Source: Nocardiopsis alkaliphila YIM 80379 (GTDB lineage: Bacteria > Actinomycetota > Actinomycetes > Streptosporangiales > Streptosporangiaceae). From it: a stretch of 64,000 nucleotides of DNA. The notes under the pieces were generated by a model. It worked only from the letters and a program-made list of their open reading frames with translations. It made no database searches and was not told the DNA's origin. The position numbers and the translations under genes are program-made. Shown one piece after another: positions 1 to 10,539 of the stretch. The stretch covers positions 1-64,000 of the forward strand of contig NZ_ANBD01000039.1 of assembly GCF_000341005.1 (NCBI RefSeq), in the 5' to 3' direction. Positions within the stretch are counted from its first letter, which is position 1. The number at the start of each line of letters is the position of its first letter.

Positions 1-1
1 C

Positions 2-259
2 GTCTTGGCCGGGTTCGAGGAACGCTACACCGCCTGGACGAACGCGTCCGGGAACGCCGAGGTCAGTGGGCTGGCCGCCGAATATCGTCACGCGTGCCGC
101 ACCATCGGCCGTCGGGTGCGGGTCCACCTGCCCGGGGACCGACTGATGGAGGGCACCGCGACCGGAGTGGACGACCAGGCACGCCTGTTGGTCTCCGGCC
201 CTGCGGGGGAGCAGCGGCTCCATGTCGGCGACGTCGTGCACGTGCGCCCTGGCGACTGA
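2..259 (+). CDS. birA: biotin--[acetyl-CoA-carboxylase] ligase, C-terminal fragment
   Basis: Only the last 85 or so codons are present; the gene begins left of the window and stops with TGA at 257-259. The visible part matches the small C-terminal SH3-like barrel of BirA-type biotin ligases: the stretch EGTATGVDDQARLLV, then a short loop and a closing strand ending HVGDVVHVRP. The family biotinylates the carrier domain of acyl-CoA carboxylases in the cytoplasm; the catalytic domain is not visible here. The next gene encodes a PH-domain membrane protein, and birA followed by such a gene is a common actinobacterial order (Rv3279c-Rv3278c), which supports the call. The short fragment alone would be weak evidence. 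Confidence 0.7.
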   Translation, partial: VLAGFEERYTAWTNASGNAEVSGLAAEYRHACRTIGRRVRVHLPGDRLMEGTATGVDDQARLLVSGPAGEQRLHVGDVVHVRPGD

Positions 260-329
260 ACACGGGGGTTGTCCACAGCCGTCTTTTCGTGTCTCCCACG
301 ACGGGTGAGCTTGTGCCATTATCACCGGT

Positions 330-851
330 ATGGCTATCGCGGACCGCTATCTCTCCGACGACGAGGAACTCGTCCACGTCGCGCGCCAGCACTGGACCGT
401 CGTCGCGGGCGAGTTCCTGGTGCTGTTCATCATCCTCGTGGTCGTGGGTACCGCGCTCTTGTTCATCCCCTGGAACGAGGAGTGGAGCCTCATCGCCGGG
501 GGCGGCGTGGTGGCGGTCGGTCTCATCGCCGCGCTGGCCCTTTGGTTCATCCCCATGCTCAAGTGGATGAGCACCGTCTACATCCTCACCAACCGGCGGC
601 TCATGATGCGCGACGGCATCATCTCCAGACAGGGCCGCGACATGCCTCTCACCAGGGTGAACGACGTCTCGTTCAATATCTCGTTGTGGGAACGGATCAT
701 GCGGTACGGAACGTTGTCCATTCAGTCGGCGTCCGAGCAGGAGGGCATGGTCCTCCAACGGGTGCCCAAGCCCCAGTGGTTCCAGTCGGAGATCTACCGC
801 CAGGTCAACGCGGCCCAGCGGCCGGAGTACCCCTCCGGGCCTCAGGGCTGA
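330..851 (+). CDS. PH domain-containing (bPH_2) membrane protein
   Basis: A 173-residue protein. Two hydrophobic helices (about residues 23-45 and 51-75) are followed by a conserved segment, YILTNRRLMMRDGIISRQGR, typical of bacterial PH-like domains (bPH_2/DUF304, YdbS type). The family is membrane-bound and its molecular role is not established. The gene lies 70 bp after the biotin ligase gene on the same strand, as in many actinobacteria. The ATG start sits just before the first helix. Family assignment is fairly sure; function is unknown. Confidence 0.85.
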   Translation: MAIADRYLSDDEELVHVARQHWTVVAGEFLVLFIILVVVGTALLFIPWNEEWSLIAGGGVVAVGLIAALALWFIPMLKWMSTVYILTNRRLMMRDGIISRQGRDMPLTRVNDVSFNISLWERIMRYGTLSIQSASEQEGMVLQRVPKPQWFQSEIYRQVNAAQRPEYPSGPQG

Positions 852-986
852 CCAACGGTTCCCTCACCCCGGCCCCGGCAGCGGGCTCGGGCGTAGGCTG
901 GAACCGGAGCCAAGGCCGCGCCCGCGGGGCCGGTGCCGTAGAGATCGTTCCTCGCCTGGCGGGGAAGCTCCTGTGAAAGAGAACGT

Positions 987-1982
987 ATGCCGTCGCGTCC
1001 TGACCCGAAAGCGATCGAGTCCATCCTCCTCGGTGGTGAGGCGGTCTACACCAGGGAACAGGCGATCGAGCTCGCCGGAGCCGATCCCGAGCTCGCCGGT
1101 CGCGTCTGGCGAGCCTTGGGCTTTCCCACCCTGGGCGACGATTCGGTGGTCTTCGCCGAGAGCGACGTCGAGGCCCTGCGTATCGCCGGCTCCCTGTTGG
1201 AGGGAGGGGTTCTCGACGAGGAGGGCGTGGTCCGTTTCGCTCGGGCGATGGGGCAGACCATGGCCCGGTTGGCCGACTGGCAGACCAGCATCCTCAGCAC
1301 CCTCATCTTCAAGGAGGGACAGGAGGACCCGATGTCCGGCCCACTGATGAAGCAGGCCAGGGAACTACTGCCGGATGTCGAACGACTGCTGCTGCACATC
1401 TGGCGCCGGCAGCTCGCCGCCTCCACCGCGCGCACCCTGGCGGTGATGTCCAACGGCAACGACATAGTCCCGAACTACTATCCGTTGATCGTGGGCTTCG
1501 CCGACCTGGTCTCCTTCACCACGCTCAGCCGCGAACTCGACGAGATGGAATTGGCCGGGGTCGTGGAGGGTTTCGAGGCCACCGCCGCCGACATCGTCGC
1601 CTCCGGCGGGGGCCGCGTGGTCAAGACCCTCGGTGACGAGGTCCTCTACGTCGCGGACTCCCCACGCCAGGCCGCCGACATCGCGCTACGCCTGGCCTCG
1701 GGGGTCAAGACCCACGTCGAGGTCCCGGACGTTCGGGTGGGCGTGGCCTACGGGCCGGTCCTGACCCTGCACGGCGACGTCTTCGGCACGACGGTCAACC
1801 GCTCCAGCAGACTCACCTCCTTCGCCCGCCCGGGGACCGTCCTCATCGACGACGCCCTCGCGGAGTGTCTGGAGGACGAGGAAGGGCTCCAGGTGGTCCA
1901 GGTCCGCGCCCGGCACGCACACGGTCTGGGCCTCATCCAGCCCTACACCCTGCGCCGTGACTTCGACGCGGGCGGTGCCTGA
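987..1982 (+). CDS. class III adenylate cyclase, Rv1264-like
   Basis: A 331-residue soluble cyclase predicted to convert ATP to cAMP. Residues 1-150 form a helical N-terminal domain resembling the autoinhibitory, pH-sensing domain of M. tuberculosis Rv1264; residues 165-325 are the catalytic domain. All canonical residues are present: metal ligands D173 (FADLVSFT) and D217, adenine-selecting K213 (KTLGDE) and D264 (GDVFG), and transition-state N271 and R275 (VNRSSR). Their spacing (K to D 4, D to N 7, N to R 4) equals that in Rv1264. No membrane segment is seen. The chosen ATG gives the full regulatory domain. cAMP specificity is a strong inference from K/D; regulation by pH is only family-based. 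Confidence 0.88.
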   Translation: MPSRPDPKAIESILLGGEAVYTREQAIELAGADPELAGRVWRALGFPTLGDDSVVFAESDVEALRIAGSLLEGGVLDEEGVVRFARAMGQTMARLADWQTSILSTLIFKEGQEDPMSGPLMKQARELLPDVERLLLHIWRRQLAASTARTLAVMSNGNDIVPNYYPLIVGFADLVSFTTLSRELDEMELAGVVEGFEATAADIVASGGGRVVKTLGDEVLYVADSPRQAADIALRLASGVKTHVEVPDVRVGVAYGPVLTLHGDVFGTTVNRSSRLTSFARPGTVLIDDALAECLEDEEGLQVVQVRARHAHGLGLIQPYTLRRDFDAGGA

Positions 1983-2007
1983 CTCAGGGCCCCTCCTGGC
2001 CCCTGAG
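1983..2007. terminator. hairpin after the cyclase gene
   Basis: A 7-bp inverted repeat, CTCAGGG (1983-1989) with CCCTGAG (2001-2007), begins immediately after the cyclase stop codon. No T-tract follows, as is usual in GC-rich actinobacteria. Confidence 0.45.
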
Positions 2008-2098
2008 ACGGAGACCAAGCCCGAGGAACGGCGTGTGCGAGCAGGAACCGCGGGATAGGCTCGAGATTCCTACCCGCGAGACGTCAGGTGGTGCGCGC

Positions 2099-2734
2099 GT
2101 GAGTTCCCCGTCCCCCGTCCAGCGGCTACGCACCTCGGGAATCGTCGGTTTCGAGGGCGCCACGTCCAACGTCGAGAACAACGTGTGGATCGTCGGCGAC
2201 GACGCCACCGCCGTGGTGATCGACGCGGCCCATGACCATGAGCGCATCGCCAGGGGACTGGGCGACCGTGAGCTCATGGCGATCGTGTGCACCCACGGGC
2301 ACAGTGACCACATCAACGCGGCGGTGGCGCTGGCCGAGCTCACCGACTCCCCTATCCTGTTGCATCCCGACGACGGCGAGCTCTGGCATCGGGAGCACCC
2401 CTACCGAGAGCCGGACGCTCCGTTGCTGCACGGTGAGGTGCTGAACGCGGGCGGCATCGAGCTCCACGTCCTGCACACCCCGGGGCACACCCCCGGCGGG
2501 GTGGCCTTCCACTCCCCGGAACTGGGGGTGGTGTTCAGTGGTGACACGCTCTTGGACGATGGACCCGGCGCCACCGGTCAACACGCCTCGGACTTTCCGA
2601 CCATCATCGCTTCCATCCGCGACCACCTCGTCCCGTTGCCAGGGGACACCATCGTGCATCCCGGTCATGGCGAGTCCACCACCATCGCGGAGGCCGCCGC
2701 GCACCTGGAGGGCTGGTCCGAGCGGGGCTTTTGA
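2099..2734 (+). CDS. MBL-fold metal-dependent hydrolase (glyoxalase II-like)
   Basis: A 211-residue metallo-beta-lactamase-fold protein. The metal-binding signature HxHxDH is at 66-71 (THGHSDH), with further ligands H130 (HTPGH), D149 (FSGDT) and H190 (HPGH), a complete dinuclear site. The single compact domain and the N-terminal TSNVENNVW segment are typical of glyoxalase II-like thioesterases that hydrolyse S-acyl thiols. Since mshB lies in the same window, a mycothiol conjugate is a possible substrate, but that is speculation. I prefer the GTG at 2099 over an upstream GTG at 2033, because the conserved fold begins shortly after it and the extra 22 residues look unstructured. Confidence 0.85.
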   Translation: MSSPSPVQRLRTSGIVGFEGATSNVENNVWIVGDDATAVVIDAAHDHERIARGLGDRELMAIVCTHGHSDHINAAVALAELTDSPILLHPDDGELWHREHPYREPDAPLLHGEVLNAGGIELHVLHTPGHTPGGVAFHSPELGVVFSGDTLLDDGPGATGQHASDFPTIIASIRDHLVPLPGDTIVHPGHGESTTIAEAAAHLEGWSERGF

Positions 2735-2783
2735 ACCCACGGGCGCGACGGTTCGTCCACGGACCCCTCCCGGAGCCACCCGA

Positions 2784-3906
2784 TCAAAGGCGTAGTTCGA
2801 ACGAGGACGAGGCCTTGACAAGTCCGTTGACCTGAACCTCCACCGGATGTTCCCCCGGGTGGTTAGGTGCGGGTGCTGAGCGGTCGTACCGGGTGTTTCT
2901 TCTCCAAGGCCCGCCGTTCCCCGGCGCATAGTTCCACCGTGGTCCACTTGAAGACCTTGCGCCCCCGAGAACCGTCGGCGCGCAGGTGGTGCACGGCGTA
3001 GTCGACCACCACCGTGTGCGGACGGGTGTCGGAGTTCTCCAGCTCCACGCGGACCGACAAGACCCGACCCAGGTCCAGTGACTGGGGGCTCAGGCTCAGG
3101 CCGTGGGCCAGGACGTGCTCGCCGCCGGTGGCGCCGAGTAGTGCCAGGGCCCGTTGGTCACCCTCCTTGACCAGGGTGCGCAGAGCGTGCCGCACCGTCC
3201 AGGCGGTCTCGGGCGTGGGACTGTCCCGGGTCCATCGTTCGGCCAGGTCCAAGACCAGCTCGGGGTGTTCACGGGCGATGTCGTTGAGGTTGTTGGCCAC
3301 CGACGTGCGTACGTACTTGGAGGTATCGCTGCGCAGGTGCTCCAGTACCTCCAGGACCGGGGTGGGGTCGGCGACGAACTCGGGGAGTCGGCGTGCCCAC
3401 GGCAGACGGGGACGGATGCCCTCACTCGCGAACCGACGCACGTGGGGATCGGGGTCCAGGGCACAGGCGCGCATCAACGCCATGGTGGGTTCGTAGTGTT
3501 CCTGAACGAAGGGACGCACGGCGTACTCGCCGGTGTGCCGTTTGGTGATCTCCACCAGGGCCGGCAGTGAGGCGTCCGGGTGCTTCAGCCCGTACTCCTC
3601 CACGAACCGGGCCACCGCCATCAGGTGGAAGCCCTCGTTGAAGATGCCGGCGTCCTCGCTCAAGGGTTCCCTTAGGGAGGCAACCAGCACGGCGACGGCG
3701 TCCGGATAGTGCTCGGGAAGCCGATCACGCAGGCCCTGGGCCATGACCAGGACCCGGTCCTTGAGCTCCAACGGGCCGACCCGGCGGTCGACCTCGGCGG
3801 CGTAGGAATCCACGTCGAAGTCGGGGTGCACCGCCTGGATCGACTCGCCGAGCCTTCGTGCCGCCGATCCATCGAAGTATTCCTTGAGGCTGTACTCACC
3901 GGCCAT
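2784..3906 (-). pseudogene. alkC: AlkC-type DNA glycosylase with 3' frameshift
   Basis: Reading left from the ATG at 3906, the frame encodes a HEAT-repeat DNA alkylation-repair protein of the AlkC family, which excises alkylated bases without flipping them out. The N-terminus (YFDGSAARRLGESIQAVHPDFD) and repeats up to about residue 265 fit AlkC; the rest is the Ig-like domain of the long subclass. The frame stops at TAA (2863-2865) at residue 347, in the middle of the Ig-like domain. Removing one T of the pair 2863-2864 makes the text continue as TYHPGEHPVEVQVNGL and KASSSFELRL to a TGA at 2784-2786, giving 373 residues. This looks like a one-base insertion, or a sequencing error. The HEAT domain is intact, so activity may survive. 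An AGGAG lies about 10 bases upstream of the start. Confidence 0.72.
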
Positions 3907-4120
3907 GTCCGCTTTACTCCTGCCATCGACTGGGGGAGGGAAAAACTATCCCGGACCTACGACGAAGTCGAGGGTTCCCAGAATCCATGGCGAAAACGAC
4001 TTACTTTTCCCTTTCCATGACGTGGTGGGAAATGGCTCTGCCGATCGGTCCTCAATGGTGCGGACTCCCGACTTCGGTCGTGGGGAAGTCAACCGTGGCG
4101 GCTTCGAGGGATCGGGGGTG

Positions 4121-5884
4121 TCAGGGCGTGGGCAGGTCGACGAGGCCTCGCACGTCGTCCTGCGGGGTCCGAACCCCCAATAGGGACAGGCGTCGCAGAT
4201 GCGCACCGTACCCGAAGTGGTACTCCACCACCTCCTGGCCCAGCGCGACCCGTCGGGCGTAGCGTTCCTCGTCCGCCATCAGCGCCGCGACCTCGGTCCG
4301 AACCCCCGCGGGGTCGGTGTAGATCGCCGCATCCCCGAACACCGGCCGAAAAGATTTCGGCAACAGGGTCGGGATCCCCGCCGCGAGCGCTTCCAAAGGC
4401 GCCCGACCGAACGGTTCCAGGTGCCCCTGCCGGGTGAAGTACACGTACACGTCCAATCCGTGCAGGAAATCGCGGGCCGGCATCGAATCGAAGGGGTGCA
4501 CCTGCCAGTTCGAGGGGAGTCCCCCGAGCATCTTCTCCGGGACGCTCGCCCCACCCAGGACCCGGGTCTGCCAACCCGGTTCCTGGGGGTAGGCGGCCCG
4601 CAGCACCTCCGGGGTGTCGGGCCACTTGTCCCTGTGATCGCGTGAGTGCCGCCCCAGCAGCGTGCGCCCGTCCGGGGCGCGCCGGGTGTCGCGCCGCCAC
4701 GCGGGTACGTCGATGACGTTCAGCCAGTCCTGGTCGGCCAGGGTGACCCCGAAGGACGCGGCCGCGTCCAGCTCCGCCGCGTGCGCGCCGACCATGGCCT
4801 CACGGACCCGTGGGCTGATCGGGTACCACTGGTGTTCACCGAGCATCCGTCCGAACCCCTCCGCGCACCGGGTCAGGTTCCAGGCTTCGTTGTCGAGAAG
4901 CTCCTGCGTCCCATAGCAACGGTCCGGCGTCTGGTTGAGGATCACCACCGAGCGGGCCGCCTCGATCCGAGGCAGATCGTCCATGACGCGCTCACCGATG
5001 CGAGGCACGCGGACGACCAGCAGGTCACAGCTGACCCGTTCGTCTGGAGAGACGAATCGGACCAGGTCGCCGTCGACGGCGGCCAAGATCTTGGGATTCA
5101 CGCCCTGGGCCAGACCCCAGGCACGCACCGGGTGGTGTACCAGCCCGGTGCGCAGTCCGGCGCGCCGTTGAGCGGTGATCTCCTGGAGGTTGCTGCTCGT
5201 GCTACCTCCGGGCAGTCGGAAGTCGGACAGGATGATGACGTCGAAATGGAGTTCGCGGCGATTGCGGTTCCGCCCCAGGGCGACTCGGCGCGGTACTCCC
5301 GTGGCCTCCCGTGAGGCCCGTGGCGCCGCCAGATCCGCCAGGTGGGCGTGCTCCCGTGCGCGGCCGACCTCCCCGGCCGCCGTGTACCAGTTGGCCAGGC
5401 ACCGATGGGACTCCGAACGCACCTCCTCGGCCACGCCCACGTCCGACCCAAGCTCGCGCAAACGCTTCAGGCCATCCTCGGAGAAACCGCACCACAGCAG
5501 GTCCTGGGCCCGCCGCAGAGGGTCGCTGCCCCGTGGAGCCGCGGAGGCGGAGCGTTCTCGTTCCTCCAGTTCCCGCTGCTCCTTCTGGTCCCGTAGGCAC
5601 TCCCGCAACATCGAACGTGCCTCGGTCGCCTGACGGCGCGCGAGGCTCCATTCCTCCTCTTGGGAGGCGGCGATCCTTCCCACGTCCTCACTCAGCCGGG
5701 TCAACGACCCGGTCGCGCGGCGCCGGAGGTTCTCCACCAGCGCGCCGATCACCAGCACGGCCCCGGCCAAGGCGACGAAGGCGACCACCAGCCCGACCCG
5801 GGGCGGGAGGAACGCGATGACCAGGGCGATGATCCCCACCGCCGCCACCGCGACGTACTTGCGCGGAAACGCTGTGGCTCCCAT
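4121..5884 (-). CDS. membrane-anchored glycosyltransferase, GT-B type
   Basis: A 587-residue protein with an unusual layout. Two hydrophobic helices lie near residues 8-50, then a charged, probably coiled-coil and helical-repeat region (about 55-190), then a glycosyltransferase-like domain from about 210. Hallmarks of the latter are DVIILSDFRLPGGSTSSN (N-terminal Rossmann part) and, near 515-545, PFGRAPLEALAAGIPTLLP (GT4-like donor-binding motif). It probably transfers a sugar from a nucleotide donor at the cytoplasmic membrane face; donor and acceptor are unknown. I chose the ATG at 5884 because AGGGA lies 7 bases upstream; a GTG at 5926 would add 14 residues. It stands alone on this strand with no sugar pathway beside it. 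Confidence 0.7.
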   Translation of the reverse strand: MGATAFPRKYVAVAAVGIIALVIAFLPPRVGLVVAFVALAGAVLVIGALVENLRRRATGSLTRLSEDVGRIAASQEEEWSLARRQATEARSMLRECLRDQKEQRELEERERSASAAPRGSDPLRRAQDLLWCGFSEDGLKRLRELGSDVGVAEEVRSESHRCLANWYTAAGEVGRAREHAHLADLAAPRASREATGVPRRVALGRNRNRRELHFDVIILSDFRLPGGSTSSNLQEITAQRRAGLRTGLVHHPVRAWGLAQGVNPKILAAVDGDLVRFVSPDERVSCDLLVVRVPRIGERVMDDLPRIEAARSVVILNQTPDRCYGTQELLDNEAWNLTRCAEGFGRMLGEHQWYPISPRVREAMVGAHAAELDAAASFGVTLADQDWLNVIDVPAWRRDTRRAPDGRTLLGRHSRDHRDKWPDTPEVLRAAYPQEPGWQTRVLGGASVPEKMLGGLPSNWQVHPFDSMPARDFLHGLDVYVYFTRQGHLEPFGRAPLEALAAGIPTLLPKSFRPVFGDAAIYTDPAGVRTEVAALMADEERYARRVALGQEVVEYHFGYGAHLRRLSLLGVRTPQDDVRGLVDLPTP

Positions 5885-5987
5885 GAACGATCCCTGAGCC
5901 CTTCCCTGAAGAACGAGTGTTCGCACTCAGGTTCACCCATGGAGGGCGGCCGGGCCCGGAAACCGGGTTCGAGGGAGATTCCTCTGT

Positions 5988-6995
5988 TTATCGGGCGGGA
6001 TCGCCACCCCCGGAGGGAGAGGGACGCCCGTCATCGCCCCGAACCGGTCGGCCCGCGTCCACGGAGGAGATCAGGACCTCCAGATCGGGACCCAAGTCCT
6101 CGGGGGACATCGCCAGTAGGTACTCGTTCAGATGGCGGCGGAAGGCCTCCGCCGAGTGGGAGGGCTCCACGTCCTTGCGTCGGGCCACGGCCACGGTGCG
6201 CAGCAGTCGAGGCCGGGTCAGGGGGGTACCGCGCAGACCGGGACGGTTGCGCAGCACCATGCTCGGTACCACCGCCAACCCCAGGCCGGCCTCCACGAAC
6301 CGCAGCACCGCGTCCATCTCCCCGCCCTCCACGGCCAACTCCGGCTCGAAGCCGGCCGCCCGGCAGGCGCGCAGGGTCGCCTCCCGAACGTCGTACCCCC
6401 TGCGGAACATCACCAGGGGGCGTCCCCGGAGTTCGGTGATGCGGATCGAGGCGCGCCCGTTCGGTGAGGGACGGGAGGTCGGGCTGACCACCACGAGGTT
6501 CTCGCGCAGGATCGGAGTGGTGGAGAAGTCCGGATCACTGCTGTGCAAGGGGAGGATGATCAGGGCCATGTCCAACTCGCCGCGGCCCAGGTTCCGGATG
6601 AGGTCGCGGGAACCGCTCTCCTCCACGTGGAGTTCGATGCCGGGGAAACGGGTATGGAAATCGGCGAGTACATCGGCCAGCAGCCCCGCGCACAGAGACG
6701 GGGTGGCTCCCAGACGGACCCGACCACGACGCACGCCGGCCAATTCCGCCACCTCTCGGCGGGCCGTTTCCAGATCGGTGAGGATGCGTTGGGCGAGTGG
6801 AAGTAGTGCCTCACCCGCTGGTGTGAGTGTGATGTTTCCCCGGGCACGACTGAATAACGGCGCGCCCAACTCGCGCTCAAGGCTCCGAATCTGTTTGCTC
6901 AAACTCGGCTGGGCGACGCGTGAAAGCTCGGCTGCACGGGTGAAATGGCGCGTGCGGGCCACAGCGACGAAGTACGCGAGCTGTTGGAACTGCAT
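5988..6995 (-). CDS. LysR-family transcriptional regulator
   Basis: A 335-residue LysR-type regulator. Residues 1-60 are the winged helix-turn-helix (FQQLAYFVAVARTRHFTRAA, then SLSKQIRSLERELG), and about 90-295 the periplasmic-binding-like effector domain (RLGATPSLCAGLLADVL). The C-terminal 35 residues are a poorly conserved tail. It is divergent from sdhCAB, and a perfect LysR-type palindrome lies directly in front of both genes, so it probably regulates itself and perhaps succinate dehydrogenase. The effector is unknown. Family assignment is secure; the target is inferred from position. Confidence 0.92.
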   Translation of the reverse strand: MQFQQLAYFVAVARTRHFTRAAELSRVAQPSLSKQIRSLERELGAPLFSRARGNITLTPAGEALLPLAQRILTDLETARREVAELAGVRRGRVRLGATPSLCAGLLADVLADFHTRFPGIELHVEESGSRDLIRNLGRGELDMALIILPLHSSDPDFSTTPILRENLVVVSPTSRPSPNGRASIRITELRGRPLVMFRRGYDVREATLRACRAAGFEPELAVEGGEMDAVLRFVEAGLGLAVVPSMVLRNRPGLRGTPLTRPRLLRTVAVARRKDVEPSHSAEAFRRHLNEYLLAMSPEDLGPDLEVLISSVDAGRPVRGDDGRPSPSGGGDPAR

Positions 6996-6998
6996 GCT

Positions 6999-7017
6999 CC
7001 ATAGCCTAAGGCTATGG
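6999..7017. promoter_or_regulatory. LysR-type operator palindrome
   Basis: CCATAGCCTAAGGCTATGG is a perfect inverted repeat with 9-bp arms around one base. It contains ATAG-N7-CTAT, a form of the T-N11-A LysR box. It starts 4 bp upstream of the lysR ATG and lies 59 bp before the preferred sdhC start, overlapping where the divergent promoters must be. Confidence 0.75.
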
Positions 7018-7036
7018 ACACCAGGGTCCTGATGAC

Positions 7037-7067
7037 TTGGACGACAGACTTAACCCGAAATTAAAGT
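7037..7067 (+). promoter_or_regulatory. possible sdhCAB promoter
   Basis: TTGGAC (7037-7042) and TAAAGT (7062-7067) are separated by 19 bases, a rough match to a housekeeping promoter with a long spacer. The predicted start of transcription would be near 7074-7076, at or next to the preferred GTG start, so the message could be leaderless. Confidence 0.3.
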
Positions 7068-7075
7068 GGCAGGCT

Positions 7076-7783
7076 GTGGCGAACAGTACCTTGACCAAGA
7101 AGCGGTCTACGGCCTACGGATCCACGGTGGCGCTGAAGGCAGCGATGGCGACCTCCGGTGCGATCCTCGTGCTGTATTTGATCGCGCACATGTACGGCAA
7201 CCTGAAAGTCTTCTCGGGCCAGGAGGCCTTCGACGGATACGCCCACAGCCTCCGCGAGCTGGGCTACCCGATGCTGCCCGAGAACGGCTTCCTGTGGGTC
7301 TTTCGGATCGTTCTCCTCGCGAGCGTCCTGATCCACATCTACTCGGCCGTGGCGCTGTGGGCTCGGGCTCGCAGGGCTCGCCCGGCCTCCCAGCGCTACC
7401 AGGTGAAGAAGCGGGTGCACCGCACCTACGCCTCCTACACCATGCGCTGGGGCGGCGTGTTGATCGCGCTCTTCGTGATCTTCCACATCCTGCACCTGAC
7501 GGTGAACGTCATCGCGCCGGGTGGTGCGTCCGACAGCCCCTACGAGCGGCTCGTGAACGGGTTCCAGCCCCAGTTCTGGTTCGTGACCCTGTTCTACGTC
7601 GCCGCCGTCGTCGCCGTGGGCTTTCACCTGCGGCACGGCATCTGGAGCGGTCTGGCCACGCTCGGCGTCAACCAGGCTCGGCGGCAGCCCGTGCTGAACT
7701 CGATCGCCACGGTGATCGCTCTGGTCGTGACCGTCGGATTCGTGCTTCCGCCCCTGGCGATCACCTTTGGACTGGTGGGTTAA
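7076..7783 (+). CDS. sdhC: succinate dehydrogenase cytochrome b subunit (type B)
   Basis: A 235-residue integral membrane protein with five hydrophobic helices, the b558-type anchor of succinate:menaquinone reductases and fumarate reductases. It binds haem and passes electrons to the quinone. Histidines likely to serve as haem ligands lie in the helices (YLIAHMYGNLK, VLIHIYSAVA, VIFHILHLTV, VGFHLRHGIW). The GTG at 7076 (VANSTLTKKR) is preferred because family members start near this motif; an upstream TTG at 7037 would add 13 residues overlapping promoter-like sequence. It is first in an sdhCAB operon and its stop abuts the sdhA start. Confidence 0.9.
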   Translation: MANSTLTKKRSTAYGSTVALKAAMATSGAILVLYLIAHMYGNLKVFSGQEAFDGYAHSLRELGYPMLPENGFLWVFRIVLLASVLIHIYSAVALWARARRARPASQRYQVKKRVHRTYASYTMRWGGVLIALFVIFHILHLTVNVIAPGGASDSPYERLVNGFQPQFWFVTLFYVAAVVAVGFHLRHGIWSGLATLGVNQARRQPVLNSIATVIALVVTVGFVLPPLAITFGLVG

Positions 7784-9726
<1,943 letters not shown>

Positions 9727-9730
<4 letters not shown>

Positions 9731-10473
9731 ACATCACCCTGCGCGTTTGGCGCCAGAAGGGCCGTGACGACGAAGGCCGGATGGTCACGTACAAGCTCAC
9801 GGACGTCTCGCCGGACATGTCCTTCCTCGAGATGCTCGACGTTCTCAACGAGAAGCTCACGCTGGAGAACGAGGACCCGGTCGCCTTCGACCACGACTGC
9901 CGTGAGGGCATCTGTGGTGCCTGTGGTGTCGTGATCGACGGCGAGGCCCATGGTCCCGAGCGCACCACCACCTGCCAGCTGCACATGCGCAGCTTCAAGG
10001 ACGGGGACACCATCACGGTCGAGCCGTGGCGGGCCAAGGCCTTCCCGGTCGTGAAGGACCTGGTCGTGGACCGGAGTTCGTTCGACCGCATCATCCAGGC
10101 CGGTGGCTACATCAGCGCGCCCACGGGTACCGCCCCGGACGCGCACGCCAACCCGATCCCGAAGCCGGACGCCGACCGCGCGTTCGACGCCGCGACCTGC
10201 ATCGGTTGTGGCGCCTGCGTGGCGGCCTGCCCGAACGCTTCCAGCATGCTGTTCACCGCCTCGAAGGTCACCCACCTCGGTATGCTCCCGCAGGGGCAGC
10301 CGGAGCGGGCCTCTCGCGTGGTGCGGATGATCAACCAGCAGGACGAAGAGGACTTCGGCGGCTGCACCAACATCGGTGAGTGCGCCGCGGTCTGCCCGAA
10401 GGGCATCCCGTTGGACACCATCTCCCAGCTCAACCGCGACCTGCTGGGCTCGCTCGGCAAGGGCATCGGATAG
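9727..10473 (+). CDS. sdhB: succinate dehydrogenase iron-sulfur subunit
   Basis: A 248-residue iron-sulfur protein that carries electrons from the flavin to the membrane anchor. The [2Fe-2S] ligands are C58, C63, C66 and C83 ([10 protein letters not shown], then TTTCQLH). The C-terminal ferredoxin part has C158, C161, C164 and C168 ([12 protein letters not shown]) and a second group in [14 protein letters not shown], giving the [4Fe-4S] and [3Fe-4S] clusters. It starts with a GTG overlapping the sdhA stop (GTGA) and is the last gene of the operon, followed by a hairpin. Confidence 0.96.
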
Positions 10474-10494
10474 TTTCCGACCCCGGTCGCACCA

Positions 10495-10524
10495 GGGGCC
10501 GTCTTCCACGAGGGAGGCGGCCCC
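10495..10524. terminator. terminator hairpin after sdhCAB
   Basis: GGGGCCG (10495-10501) pairs with CGGCCCC (10518-10524) around a 16-base loop, 22 bases after the sdhB stop and before the convergent doc remnant. Confidence 0.55.
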
Positions 10525-10539
10525 TTCGCGCCTCCGAGG

